A DNA stretch of 64,000 nucleotides, from NCBI GenBank assembly GCA_964473255.1, contig CAYYOT010000012.1, positions 1 to 64,000 on the forward strand, given 5' to 3'. A model generated the notes under the pieces. The model ran no database searches and had not been told where the DNA came from. It worked only from the letters and a program-made list of their open reading frames with translations. The translations under genes and the position numbers were made by a program. Shown here piece after piece: positions 48,851 through 58,023 of this stretch (positions within the stretch are counted from its first letter, which is position 1; each line of letters begins with the position of its first letter). This DNA is from Kuafuiihalomonas sp964473255. GTDB lineage: Bacteria > Myxococcota > Kuafuiibacteriia > Kuafuiibacteriales > Kuafuiibacteriaceae.

Positions 48851-49645
48851 CTACCTCCGCCTCCGCAAAATGAATGGCGTGTGGACGAGGTCGTCCTTGT
48901 AGTCGAGGCACAGCGCATACATCGCGATGTTGACGCCGAGTCGAAACGCCATCTCCCGCTGATCGTCGCCACCCGGAAGCACCTCGTGCTCCCACCGCCC
49001 GAACGCGTCGCGAGCCCAGGCCCCACCGAGGTCGTTGTTCGAGTAGATCACGGCGTATCGCCCCTCGAGCTGTGAGCCCCACAAATGCGGCACGGACAGC
49101 ACCCGCCCCGTCTGACCGGGGACCAGGTAGAACGTCTTGAAGAGGACGTGATCGACCGGGATCGGCGCGAGTTCCTCGCGCGGCAAGAGCGCCCGGAGCG
49201 TGCGGCGCACCGAGCGGTCGAAGGCCCCTCCGGCCACGGCGTCGGCATCGTCCACCAAGAGCACGCCGCCGAACGACAGATGCCGCCGCACGTTGCGCAG
49301 CGCCGCCTCCGACCACTCTGGCTCGGACCCGGAACCCGCCCAGTACAGGAACGGATGGCGAAAAATCTGGGGCGATTCGGGCTCGAGGGCGGCCGGCTCG
49401 AGGGACACCTCGATGGACGTACGCTGGCCGATCTCCCACAGCAGGCGCCGAAGCGCGGTGGGCCGCGGGTCCCAGGTGCCCCCGGTCTTGAGCTGCCCAA
49501 TGTGCAGGTCGGAGGGCGATGCCGCACGGGTCGAGCGAAGGCCAGCCAGGCCGCCCATCGGTCCCAGCAGGCCGATGCCGGCCGATCCGAGCAGTGCGCG
49601 GCGCGTCGAACAGCCGAACCGCGAACGTCGCTGTCGACGCGTCAC
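48851..49645 (-). CDS. DUF4159 domain protein with Tat-type signal
   Basis: A 264-residue exported protein. The N-terminus has a twin-arginine signal (STRRALLGSAGIGLL). The mature part matches DUF4159: LHIGQLKTGGTWDPRP, SLEPAALEPESPQIFRHPFLYWAG, LSFGGVLLVDDAD, VDHVLFKTFYLV and AVIYSNNDLGGAW. The GTG at 49645 was chosen because it places the Tat signal at the very start. It is seven bases upstream of the vWA gene, its usual partner, but MoxR and DUF58 genes are not adjacent here. Function unknown. Confidence 0.8.
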   Translation of the reverse strand: MTRRQRRSRFGCSTRRALLGSAGIGLLGPMGGLAGLRSTRAASPSDLHIGQLKTGGTWDPRPTALRRLLWEIGQRTSIEVSLEPAALEPESPQIFRHPFLYWAGSGSEPEWSEAALRNVRRHLSFGGVLLVDDADAVAGGAFDRSVRRTLRALLPREELAPIPVDHVLFKTFYLVPGQTGRVLSVPHLWGSQLEGRYAVIYSNNDLGGAWARDAFGRWEHEVLPGGDDQREMAFRLGVNIAMYALCLDYKDDLVHTPFILRRRR

Positions 49646-49752
49646 CGCCTCATTCCTCCCGACAATAAGGCTGAGGCCAACCAATTTCGTGCCGCCGATC
49701 GCATCCGCGGAGTCCATGGCCTTCCCGCTCCATTCGTCCTAGCGTCCGGCGC

Positions 49753-51375
49753 ATGACGTTTCGAGGTATCCGCGCGTTATGGATGGTCTTCGGCCTGTTC
49801 GTCGCCGCTCCAGCCGTGGCGGCCGAAGGCATGTCGACGGTTCTGGTCTTGCCGGCAGAAGGTGAGGGTCGAGCCCTGGGGGACGCGGCAGACGCGGTTC
49901 AGCTGCGATTTCAAGGCGTCCTGCGCGCGGCCGGCGGCACGAATGTCGTCCACACCAAGATGTATCTCCGCGTCATGGAGCGATACGCTCGTCGGTTGAC
50001 GGATCTGGACGGCGACCGGCGGATCCAGACCCTCGGTGAAATCCTGGGCGCCGATGTCGTCGTCGCCACCACGGTGCGGGTCGCGGCGCCCAATACGGTG
50101 CTCGACATTCGCGCGATCCCCGTCATCTACAAGGACCTGTCGGGCAGTGAGACCCGGGGACAAGCTTCCGCCGGGTCCCTGCTGAAAGCCCTCGACCAGT
50201 CTCCGACGACGCTCCTGACGCTGCTCAAGGGTACCGGTCGTGTCCCCGACCTTTCCACGCCGGAGCCGGAGGCGATCGGCCCCCGTACGAGTTCGGAGCC
50301 CGCACTCCTGGCCTATTCAGCCTGCAACATCGCCTTGATGGCCCAGCCGCTGGGTCTGCGTAACCCTGTCGTGATCGATGACGTCGTGCTGTCGCAATCG
50401 GAAGAGCTCTGTCGGGAGGCGCTCGCCAAGGATCGTACGATGGAGCAGGCGCACGCCGAGCTGGCCCTGATTCACGCCCTCCGCGGAGAGCAAGAAAAGG
50501 CCGAAGCCGCCCTCAAGAAGGCAAAGAAATCCCGCGCCTTTTCGACCAGCTATTGGCTCGCAAAGTTCTGGGTGCTCAGCCGCTACTATGACGTCGACCT
50601 CGCGCTGACCAGCCTGCGAAAAGCCATCGAAACCAATCCTGGATTCATGCTGGGCCGCGGCTATTTGGGGGAGGCCCTGATCGCGCTCAAGAGACCGGCG
50701 GACGCGGAGACCGTTTTCCGCGAGTACCTGACGGCCGCACCTCGGCAGTCTTGGGTGATGGGTCAGATCGGATACGCGCTCGCCAAGCAAAAGCAGTACG
50801 ACGAAGCCATCGAGTGGACGGAAAAAGGACTGCGCATGGCTCCCGGCGACCCCGAGCTGCTGCTCCAGCTCGCCAGCCGCTTCATCGACGCCGGGCGGTA
50901 CGCCGAGGCTTCGACTCTGCTCAAACGCGTGGTCTCCCAGGGAGGGGCCCGCGGGGAAGTTCACCTGCGTTTGGGATACGCCTACCTGAAGCTCGGCAAG
51001 TTCAACGAAGCCGAGCAGGAGATGATCCAAGCGATCAACAAGGCCGACAGTTCGTCCGAGTGGAGGACGCGAGGACGGGCGCGCTACAACCTGGCCGTCC
51101 TCTGGCTGGAGTCGGATGCTCCGGAGAACGCCCTGCGCCAGCTTCGAATGGCCGTGCAGGAAGGCTTTCGCGACAAGGGAGCACTGCAGGCGCGAGCCAT
51201 GGCTCCGCTTCGCACAAAGAAGCAGTTTCAGGCGCTGATGAAGGCGCCCCCCAAGACCGGTATCGCGCCCCAGTTCGTCAGCCCGCTCGGCACGACGAGC
51301 GAGTCCGGCGAGCTCATCATCGACGAATCGAAGGGCAAGAAGAAGAAGAACCCGAAGGTCCTGGAGCAGTTCTGA
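49753..51375 (+). CDS. Exported TPR-repeat protein
   Basis: A 540-residue periplasmic or envelope protein with a signal peptide ending APAVAAEG. Residues about 25-160 form an alpha/beta domain like that before TPRs in other envelope proteins (TLGEILGADVVVATTVRVAAPNTVLDIRAIPVI). About seven tetratricopeptide repeats follow (HAELALIHALRGEQEKAEAAL, GYALAKQKQYDEAIEWTEKGLRMAPGD, LRLGYAYLKLGKFNEAEQEMIQAI). The C-terminal tail is Lys-rich (KGKKKKNPK). TPRs mediate protein contacts; the partner is unknown. It is convergent with the operon of TPR and AgmX-type proteins. Confidence 0.8.
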   Translation: MTFRGIRALWMVFGLFVAAPAVAAEGMSTVLVLPAEGEGRALGDAADAVQLRFQGVLRAAGGTNVVHTKMYLRVMERYARRLTDLDGDRRIQTLGEILGADVVVATTVRVAAPNTVLDIRAIPVIYKDLSGSETRGQASAGSLLKALDQSPTTLLTLLKGTGRVPDLSTPEPEAIGPRTSSEPALLAYSACNIALMAQPLGLRNPVVIDDVVLSQSEELCREALAKDRTMEQAHAELALIHALRGEQEKAEAALKKAKKSRAFSTSYWLAKFWVLSRYYDVDLALTSLRKAIETNPGFMLGRGYLGEALIALKRPADAETVFREYLTAAPRQSWVMGQIGYALAKQKQYDEAIEWTEKGLRMAPGDPELLLQLASRFIDAGRYAEASTLLKRVVSQGGARGEVHLRLGYAYLKLGKFNEAEQEMIQAINKADSSSEWRTRGRARYNLAVLWLESDAPENALRQLRMAVQEGFRDKGALQARAMAPLRTKKQFQALMKAPPKTGIAPQFVSPLGTTSESGELIIDESKGKKKKNPKVLEQF

Positions 51376-51396
51376 GGCCTCGCCAAGGGCGAGAGG

Positions 51397-52743
51397 CTAA
51401 CCGCTCGGCGTCAGAACGACCGGAATGCTGACGAACACCGAGCCCCCATCGGGCTTCGGGAATCGCCAATACTTCGCTCGCTTCTTGATGCAGCTCTCGA
51501 CGTCCGAGGAGCGGAGCGACCCGCCGAACTCGACCATCGACGTGCGCCCGTTTTCCAGGATCTCGAACTCGATGAGCAGCTTGCCCTTTAGGCTGGGGTC
51601 CCGCTTCAGGGCCCGCTCGTAGCAGCTCTTGATCGCACTCATGTTTCGTTTCATGACGCGATTGATCTGGGCGGCGGTGAGTTCGCCGTCGACTTCCGGC
51701 GCTTCGGCCACGGCACGGCCGGCGATCGATGCTTCGGTCTTCTTGCCCGACGCCACGGAGCCTCCGCCCGACGTTCCGAGCTCGCCGATCCCGACGCCTT
51801 CTCCCGAGCCCCCGCCGCGGGTGCCGGCCCCGCCGTCGGAGGCGATGTCGACCCCTTGCACGCCGGAAAAGGCGTCGGACAGGCTGGATTCGGTGTCATC
51901 ACCTTCGGAGAACACGTCGGCCAGGGCCCCGCTGCTTCCCTGGCGCGTCGAGCCCAGGACCTTGAGCAACCCCTTGCCCGCGACCTTCTTTGCGAGCTCC
52001 TCTTTGGGAGCCTTGGCTGGTTTCCCGCTGCTCGCCTTGGCCGGCTTCTTCTCCGGCTTCTTCTCCGGCTTCGCCTTCTTCTTGGACGCTTCCTTTTTGG
52101 CGCCGTCGTCGACCTCGGCCACCCGCTTCTTGGGCGGCTGAGGAATGCGGTCGGGCATGATCAGCTTCTGAAAGCGCGTATCGATTTCCTCGATCGAGGT
52201 CGGCTCGACGTAGGGGAGCGAGCGGGCGTACGTCACGACGGAGACGCAGACCACGGCGACGATGGTCAAAATCGTTGCGAACTGCGTGTCGATCGTCTGC
52301 AGGAAGGAACCACGAAGCTCGGCCGGAAGGACGGGCTTGACCGGTGCTGCCGCCTGGCGCTTGAACTGAAAGAGGACGGTAACGTCGCCGATGACGACTT
52401 TGCCGCGCGCGGTGTCGGCGATCTTGACCGACCGGGCTCCACCGCGATCGACCACCGTCCCGTCGGCTTCCAGGGCCTGAAAATGGCTGACCTTCCCGCC
52501 GTCCATCTGGACCCGACCATCCATGCCGGGGAGATATCGGATGTGGTACGACGTTCCGTCGTAGTCGAAGAGGTTGAAGTTTGCGGGCAGAGCCTCGGAG
52601 CTCACGGTGAACGTGGCCTTGTTATCGGTGCCGATGGAGACCGACTCGCGACGCTTCAGCTCGCGCTCATCGATGATCTTTCCCCGCTGAACGATTCCGA
52701 TCCGGAGGACCTTCGGTTCGCCGTCGCTCTTGGACTTCGACAT
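51397..52743 (-). CDS. AgmX/PglI C-terminal domain protein, GltG/GltJ-like
   Basis: A 448-residue inner-membrane protein. Residues about 10-130 form a FHA-like beta domain in the cytoplasm (VSIGTDNKATFTVSS, VVIGDVTVLFQF), and one transmembrane segment lies near 155-175. A Lys/Ala/Pro-rich periplasmic linker follows (about 215-260, with KKPEKKPAKAS), then a Gly/Ser region. The C-terminal AgmX/PglI domain starts AAQINRVMKRNMSAIKSCYERAL and ends WRFPKPDGGSVFVSIPVVLTP, a TonB-like periplasmic fold. Myxobacterial GltG and GltJ in gliding motility share this layout. It is the last gene of the operon, eight bases after the 89-residue gene. Confidence 0.82.
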   Translation of the reverse strand: MSKSKSDGEPKVLRIGIVQRGKIIDERELKRRESVSIGTDNKATFTVSSEALPANFNLFDYDGTSYHIRYLPGMDGRVQMDGGKVSHFQALEADGTVVDRGGARSVKIADTARGKVVIGDVTVLFQFKRQAAAPVKPVLPAELRGSFLQTIDTQFATILTIVAVVCVSVVTYARSLPYVEPTSIEEIDTRFQKLIMPDRIPQPPKKRVAEVDDGAKKEASKKKAKPEKKPEKKPAKASSGKPAKAPKEELAKKVAGKGLLKVLGSTRQGSSGALADVFSEGDDTESSLSDAFSGVQGVDIASDGGAGTRGGGSGEGVGIGELGTSGGGSVASGKKTEASIAGRAVAEAPEVDGELTAAQINRVMKRNMSAIKSCYERALKRDPSLKGKLLIEFEILENGRTSMVEFGGSLRSSDVESCIKKRAKYWRFPKPDGGSVFVSIPVVLTPSG

Positions 52744-52751
52744 GGGATTAC

Positions 52752-53021
52752 CTAAAAGGGCTCCTTATCGACCGACTCGAGAATCTTGGGAATGAAGCTG
52801 TTCTTGAGCTCCAGACCTTCGAAGTTCAGGTTCGAGCGCTGGAGGATGTAGAACGCCTGCGGTTTCTGGATTCGCCCTTCGATCCTCGTTTCTGCCAATC
52901 GAACCACCCTACGTCCGCGCCTCGACTGCTGCGCCGACGCCTGGGAAGCGGTGAATACCATCAACCCGAGAGCGAAAAAAGGAACGGTCCGCCATGCGGA
53001 TGACATCTGGACTCGCGTCAT
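52752..53021 (-). CDS. Small exported hypothetical protein
   Basis: An 89-residue protein with a signal peptide (VPFFALGLMVFTASQASAQ) and a mature part of about 58 residues dominated by RVVRLAETRIEGRIQKPQAF and YILQRSNLNFEGLEL. I recall similar small proteins in myxobacterial envelope operons, without known function. Its ATG overlaps the upstream TPR lipoprotein stop as ATGA. Its place between TPR lipoprotein and AgmX-type protein suggests it is a structural part of the same complex. Confidence 0.72.
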   Translation of the reverse strand: MTRVQMSSAWRTVPFFALGLMVFTASQASAQQSRRGRRVVRLAETRIEGRIQKPQAFYILQRSNLNFEGLELKNSFIPKILESVDKEPF

Positions 53022-54496
53022 TTCGGTCCTGCTCCTGGAGCACCTGGCTCATCAGACGTATCGGTCCCCGATTCGGTCTGTCGGGGAGCCGCGCCGGGCG
53101 ATTCGGCCTGGCTCTCCTCCGTCTCCCGAGCCTTCCTCTTGGCTTCGCGAAGACGCCGCCGCTCCTCTCGCTCCATCGCTTTCTTCTCACGCTCGAGCCC
53201 GCGTTCGGAATCCGTGATGTAGCTCTGCACTCGCTGCTGCTCGTCCTCGGAAAGGCCCTCGACCTCGGCCAGGTAGGTCTCGAGGTAGGAACGGGCCTTC
53301 TTCCAGCGATCGAGGCGCTCGACTCCGGGAAGCTGATTGTCGAGGTGGAGAACCCCGAGATTGAAGACCACCTCGTGAAGGCTCGGATCCAGACTGGACG
53401 CCTTGATGTAGGCCTCCTCCGCCTTGGCGAACTCCTTGGCGCCCTTGTAGGCGTTGCCTAGGTTCACGTAGGCCTTCGCGAAATCGGGGTAGAGGGCCAA
53501 GGCGCGGTCGAGGACATCGATCGCCCCCGCGAAGTCGTTCGCCTCGACGTAGAGCGCGCCGAGGTTGTTGTAGACGCCGGGAAGATCCTGGCGGAGCTGA
53601 GTCGCGCGCTGAAATGCCTCGACGGCCTCGCTGCGCTTGTCTCGCGCCAGATAGACGAAGCCGAGATTGCTCCAGACCCGGGCTTCTTCCGGGTCTATCT
53701 CACGCGCTCGGTCGAGAACGGAGCTGGCAAGCTCCAGCTGACCTCGCTGATAGAAGATGATGGCGAGGTTCAGCAGGGCTCCGACGTTGCGCTCGTCGGT
53801 CTTGAGCACCTTCTTGGCCTCCGCTTCGGCCTTCTCGGTCTTCTGAGCCGCGATCCAGACCGAGACCAAGCGATTACGAAGCTGGGTGCTGCCGGGATCA
53901 CGCTCGATGGCCTGGAGCAACCGGCGCTCCGCTGCGTCGAAGCGACCGCGACGGACGTCGAGATTGGCGAGATTCTCGATGGCAGCCACGTACCGGGGGT
54001 CGAGGTTCACGGCCTTCTGGTATTCGGCTTCGGCTTCGTCGTACCGGCCGGCCCGTTCGAGCATGACTCCGGCGTTGAAGTGAGCCGGCGGATAGTCCGG
54101 GGCGTCGCGGGCGACCTGCTGAAAATCTGACAGAGCGGCGGACGGATCCGCGGTGGCCCGACTGAGGCCTCGCTCGAAAGTTCGGGCCGTCCCGCCCGAG
54201 AGCGTGGGGTACGCCGGAGCCGACGGCGAAGCGGCCGTCGGAGGCTGCACCTCGGGCGGCGGGGTCGCCGCTGCCTCGGACGTTGCCTCGGACGTTGCCT
54301 CGGGCGCTGCCGCGGGCGCTGGCTGGACCGGAGGGGTTGAGTCGGCCGCCGAGGACGGCGACGCCGTCGTCGTCTCGGACGAGCCGCCGGCCGGGGAATC
54401 GGGAGGCGGCGTCGAACCGCTGCAGGCCACCGCTGCGGCCGCGACGATTGCAGTGATCCAGACGGGTATGGACTCGAGCCGGCGCATCGCCCTCAC
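53018..54496 (-). CDS. TPR-repeat lipoprotein (GltE-like)
   Basis: A 492-residue lipoprotein. The signal (SIPVWITAIVAAAAVAC) ends in a lipobox; a Pro/Ala/Thr/Ser-rich tether (about 30-100) follows. About eight tetratricopeptide repeats then run to residue 400 (PPAHFNAGVMLERAGRYDEAEAEYQKAVNLDP, RVWSNLGFVYLARDKRSEAVEAFQRA, AYVNLGNAYKGAKEFAKAEEAYIKA). A charged C-terminal coiled coil (LEREKKAMEREERRRLREA) and a disordered tail complete it. The GTG at 54496 overlaps the upstream stop as GTGA; ATG 54487 is an alternative. GltE in Myxococcus gliding is a TPR lipoprotein of similar size; equivalence is inferred. Confidence 0.8.
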   Translation of the reverse strand: MRAMRRLESIPVWITAIVAAAAVACSGSTPPPDSPAGGSSETTTASPSSAADSTPPVQPAPAAAPEATSEATSEAAATPPPEVQPPTAASPSAPAYPTLSGGTARTFERGLSRATADPSAALSDFQQVARDAPDYPPAHFNAGVMLERAGRYDEAEAEYQKAVNLDPRYVAAIENLANLDVRRGRFDAAERRLLQAIERDPGSTQLRNRLVSVWIAAQKTEKAEAEAKKVLKTDERNVGALLNLAIIFYQRGQLELASSVLDRAREIDPEEARVWSNLGFVYLARDKRSEAVEAFQRATQLRQDLPGVYNNLGALYVEANDFAGAIDVLDRALALYPDFAKAYVNLGNAYKGAKEFAKAEEAYIKASSLDPSLHEVVFNLGVLHLDNQLPGVERLDRWKKARSYLETYLAEVEGLSEDEQQRVQSYITDSERGLEREKKAMEREERRRLREAKRKARETEESQAESPGAAPRQTESGTDTSDEPGAPGAGPK

Positions 54497-57400
54497 CCTC
54501 CCGTCTTGGGCGCGCCGCCTGGAGCACCCGGGGTCGAGCCGCCGCGGACTCCGTCGTCGGTCGCACCGTCGCTCGGGTCACTCCCCGACGACGGCATGGA
54601 GGCCGCTCTCGGTCCCGCGTCCAAGCCCTCACCGGACACGACGTAGGTCTGGATCATCGACTTGCCCTGTTTCTGAATGGGGAACTCCCGCGGAGCGTAC
54701 TTGTTCAGACCCTCGAGAATTCGCTGCGTCCATTCGTTGGTGACCTTCGTGCGACGCGCTTCCTGATAAGCCTTTCGGTACGCGGTCTCGGCCTTACGCT
54801 CCAGGATCGCCGCCCGGTCCTCGAGCTGTGCCTTGTACTCCATGGCCAGGTCCTCGTCGTTTTCGAACTCCTTCGGGATGGGAGCCGCGAAGAGCGATTC
54901 GGCGAATCGCTCGTAGCTGTGGCCCACGCGATACGATGCCGCCAGGGTCGTTTCGACCCGCTTGTAAGCGAACACCGCCTTATAGGCGTTCTCGACGTCC
55001 CGCTGCGCCTTGGCCTTGGCCTGCAGAGCCTGAACCTGACGTCGTCCCGTACCCTCGATGGCGATCGCGTCGTATGCTCGGAACTTGGCCTCGGCCAACT
55101 CGAAGGCACAGCTGGCGGCATCCGCTCCTGCTTTGCTGCGCACCGACAGTCGGCTCTGGCGGAACTCCTTCAGACAGCGTGCATAGGCCGCCTCGGCTCG
55201 GTCGAACTTCTTCTGACTCTTTTCCGCATCACCGATCTTTCGGTACGCGAGGACGAGGCGCTCTCTCTGCTTCGGGTCGCGCCGGTACGTAGCGACGAAG
55301 GACTCGAGCGTGGCGATCATCCGCGGATAGTCTTCCATCTTCTCGTAGACCAGCGCCGAGCGGAAGTAGACTTCGCCCGCGTCGTCGCGCTTGGAAAATA
55401 TGGTCGCGTACTGCTTGTAGGCCGCGGCGGCCTCGTCGTACCGCTGCATGTTCTCCAGGACGACCGCCTGGTTGTACATGGCGTCGGCTCGGTTCTCCGA
55501 GTTCGGGTATCGTTCGGCGAGCCGACCGTAGGCCGAGATGGCCGTCGCGAAATCGAAGCCCTGCTCCGCGTTGATCCCGACGCGAAACAGCGCCCGTGGC
55601 GCCAGCTCCGACTTGGGATAGTCGTCGTAGATCCGCGCGTACACCTGGGAAGCAGAGTCGTAGCGCTTGACCTTCTCGAAGGCGATGGCGGCGTTGAACA
55701 GCGCCTTGTCCGCGAACTCGTGCTGGGGATTCTCGTCAACCAGTCGCACGTAGGTCTCGGCGGCCTTTTCGTACTCTCCCGCCGAGTCGTACTTTTCCGC
55801 CTGCTTGAACTGAGCGCCAACCTTGAAGACGGAAAGCTGCTCCACGAAGTCTCGACGCTGAACGTCGTCCGTCTCGCTGGCTTCGGCTACGGCCATCAGG
55901 CGATTGGACACCTTCTCCACCGCTTCCCAGTCTTCGACGGCCAGATAGCTCTCGATGATCAGGTTCGACGCGTACCGAGCCACTTCGTTGTCTGGATAGT
56001 TGCTGACGATCGACTCGAAACGTCGGCGAGCCTCTGGGAAACGGTCATGGCGGTAGTACACCTCGGCGGCGCGATACGCGATCGCCGGTGACCGAGAGCC
56101 GTCGGGAATCAACGTGAGATAGCGGTCCGAGGCAGCGACCAGCTGCCCTCGAATCTCGACGAGATCCTTCGGTGCAACCGGCTTGGCCGCGCGTTCCGCC
56201 GCGGTCTGCAGCGGATACTCCGGGATGCTGCCGGCCTCCACCTTCTGATCGATGAGCTTCTCGTAGGTAATGACGGCGGACAGCGCGGCTGCCTCCAGAT
56301 GCTTGTTGTTTAGCGTGCTGTCCCGGACCGACTCGTACTGGACGGCGGCGGCGGCGAACTGGTCGGAGTAGAACAGACACTCCGCCAGGTAGAACTCGAA
56401 GTCGTAGGCGTTCGATGATTTTGGGAACCGCGTGAGGTACTGCTGGTAGGCACGCGCCGCCGCCTGATAGTTGCGGCTCGCGTCTGTGAGCCGACCGTCG
56501 GCCTTGTAGGCTTGGGCCTGCTGATGCCGGAAGATGGCCGCCGTGTACAAGGAACGCTCGGTGAGCGACTCTGCCTTTCTGATTGCGTCTTCGTCGTTCT
56601 GGTTCGCGACATACCAGAGTGAGCCCTGGGAATAGTCGGCCACGAGCTTCTCTCGGGCCACGGTCGCTCCATCGAAGTCTCGAAGCTGCTCGTGCGCGCG
56701 AACGATCCGGTCTTGGGCTTCCGGATTATCGCGGTCGTTCGGGTATTTGGCGATCGCGAAGGCCAGAACTTCGATCGCCTGCGCGTAGCGCGTCTGGTCA
56801 TATAGCACTTGACCGTATTGCTTCCAAATCTCGCCAGCGTACGGCTTGTCGTCGATCGTAGCGAGAACCGCCTTGGCCTTGGGAACGCCGCCCCAAACGT
56901 CGTCGGCCAGCGAGATGGCGACGTACTGGATGGCCTCCGCCCGCAGCTCGGATCCCGAAACCCCGGTGAGCTCCTTCTGCCGATCTGCATAATCGATCAG
57001 CTCGAGAAACGATGCGACGGCTTCGTCGTAGCGGTCGAGACGATAGTAGGTCCATGCGATCTTGTAGAGCGCCTTGTCGTAGTAGGGACTCTCCGGGAAG
57101 TTCTTGACCTGAGCGTAAGCTTCGATCGCCTTCTCCAGGGAAGCGACGTCGGAACGGTCGAAATAGATCTCTCCGATACGGGTCCATACCTCGGCCCGGA
57201 AATCGCTCGTGGGGTGATTCGCGACCAGCTGTAGATAAGCCTCCAGCGCCAGCTCGGGCTGACCCTGTTCGGAGTAGCTATACCCCAGCAGGTACCAAGC
57301 AGCGTCGGCCAATCGATAGTCGGGAAATCGGGCGAGCAGTTGCCGATGGAGAGCGATGGTCGCCTCGTAGTTCGGCTCCGGGGCCACGGGTTCGGTCTCA

Positions 57401-58023
57401 CGACGCCCTTCGTCATATGCGAGAAGCTCTTCGTCGTACTGGCGACTCGCCTGTAGGAATTCGTCACTCGATTTTTCGAAGTACAGCTCGGCCAGCCGGA
57501 ACATCGCGTCGGGCGTGTACAGCGGGTCGTTGGGGTAGCGCTCGAGGAAGGCTTCGAAGCGAGCGATCGCTTCCAGGCGGCGCAAGCGCTCCTCGTCCTC
57601 GAGCTCCTGTATCGCCTGCTCGTACTGTAGGGCGAGAGCGGTCTTTTGCTGCTCGTACTGGAGCTCGATCTGGTCGCGGAGGTCGGCCGCATACGACCTG
57701 GCCACCGTTTCATAGCGCTCCATCTCCAGAGCCAGGGCCGCCACCTGGTCTTCGAAGCTGGTGATGAACTCATCCCCGACGGCGCCGAGCGGACGCTTGG
57801 GTAGCGCCTCAGTGCTGTCGATCAGCGAGCCGGGACCGCTCTCCGGGCGATCCGCGTCGTCCATTGCCGACGTGGTCGAGGTTGCGGTCGGCTCCGACGC
57901 GGTCGGTAGCGACCGCGCCCCGACGTCGGAGGTCGGCGGTTGTTCCTGCCCGCGGGCGAGGGGTCCCGCCGCGAGGAGTACGAACAGCGCGGGGAGCGCC
58001 ACTGTGGACTTCGGCATCGTCAT
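54493..58023 (-). CDS. Giant TPR-repeat exported protein (GltD-like)
   Basis: A 1176-residue exported protein with a signal peptide (VALPALFVLLAAGPLARG). After a disordered tether and a coiled-coil (about 85-150) it is almost entirely tetratricopeptide/tol-pal-YbgF-like repeats (YTPDAMFRLAELYFEKS, YRLADAAWYLLGYSYSEQGQPELALEAYLQL, YYDKALYKIAWTYYRLDRYDEAVASFLEL, ELAPRALFRVGINAEQG). It would form a long periplasmic superhelix. Its ATG overlaps the stop of the 785-residue gene as ATGA. Size, repeats and position match the large TPR proteins in Glt-type operons. Confidence 0.82.
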   Translation of the reverse strand: MTMPKSTVALPALFVLLAAGPLARGQEQPPTSDVGARSLPTASEPTATSTTSAMDDADRPESGPGSLIDSTEALPKRPLGAVGDEFITSFEDQVAALALEMERYETVARSYAADLRDQIELQYEQQKTALALQYEQAIQELEDEERLRRLEAIARFEAFLERYPNDPLYTPDAMFRLAELYFEKSSDEFLQASRQYDEELLAYDEGRRETEPVAPEPNYEATIALHRQLLARFPDYRLADAAWYLLGYSYSEQGQPELALEAYLQLVANHPTSDFRAEVWTRIGEIYFDRSDVASLEKAIEAYAQVKNFPESPYYDKALYKIAWTYYRLDRYDEAVASFLELIDYADRQKELTGVSGSELRAEAIQYVAISLADDVWGGVPKAKAVLATIDDKPYAGEIWKQYGQVLYDQTRYAQAIEVLAFAIAKYPNDRDNPEAQDRIVRAHEQLRDFDGATVAREKLVADYSQGSLWYVANQNDEDAIRKAESLTERSLYTAAIFRHQQAQAYKADGRLTDASRNYQAAARAYQQYLTRFPKSSNAYDFEFYLAECLFYSDQFAAAAVQYESVRDSTLNNKHLEAAALSAVITYEKLIDQKVEAGSIPEYPLQTAAERAAKPVAPKDLVEIRGQLVAASDRYLTLIPDGSRSPAIAYRAAEVYYRHDRFPEARRRFESIVSNYPDNEVARYASNLIIESYLAVEDWEAVEKVSNRLMAVAEASETDDVQRRDFVEQLSVFKVGAQFKQAEKYDSAGEYEKAAETYVRLVDENPQHEFADKALFNAAIAFEKVKRYDSASQVYARIYDDYPKSELAPRALFRVGINAEQGFDFATAISAYGRLAERYPNSENRADAMYNQAVVLENMQRYDEAAAAYKQYATIFSKRDDAGEVYFRSALVYEKMEDYPRMIATLESFVATYRRDPKQRERLVLAYRKIGDAEKSQKKFDRAEAAYARCLKEFRQSRLSVRSKAGADAASCAFELAEAKFRAYDAIAIEGTGRRQVQALQAKAKAQRDVENAYKAVFAYKRVETTLAASYRVGHSYERFAESLFAAPIPKEFENDEDLAMEYKAQLEDRAAILERKAETAYRKAYQEARRTKVTNEWTQRILEGLNKYAPREFPIQKQGKSMIQTYVVSGEGLDAGPRAASMPSSGSDPSDGATDDGVRGGSTPGAPGGAPKTGG

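Noticed and set aside
51980..52100. Repetitive Lys/Pro-coding DNA that could look like a small repeat array
   Set aside because: It encodes the periplasmic KKPEKKPAK linker of the AgmX-type protein and is in frame throughout.
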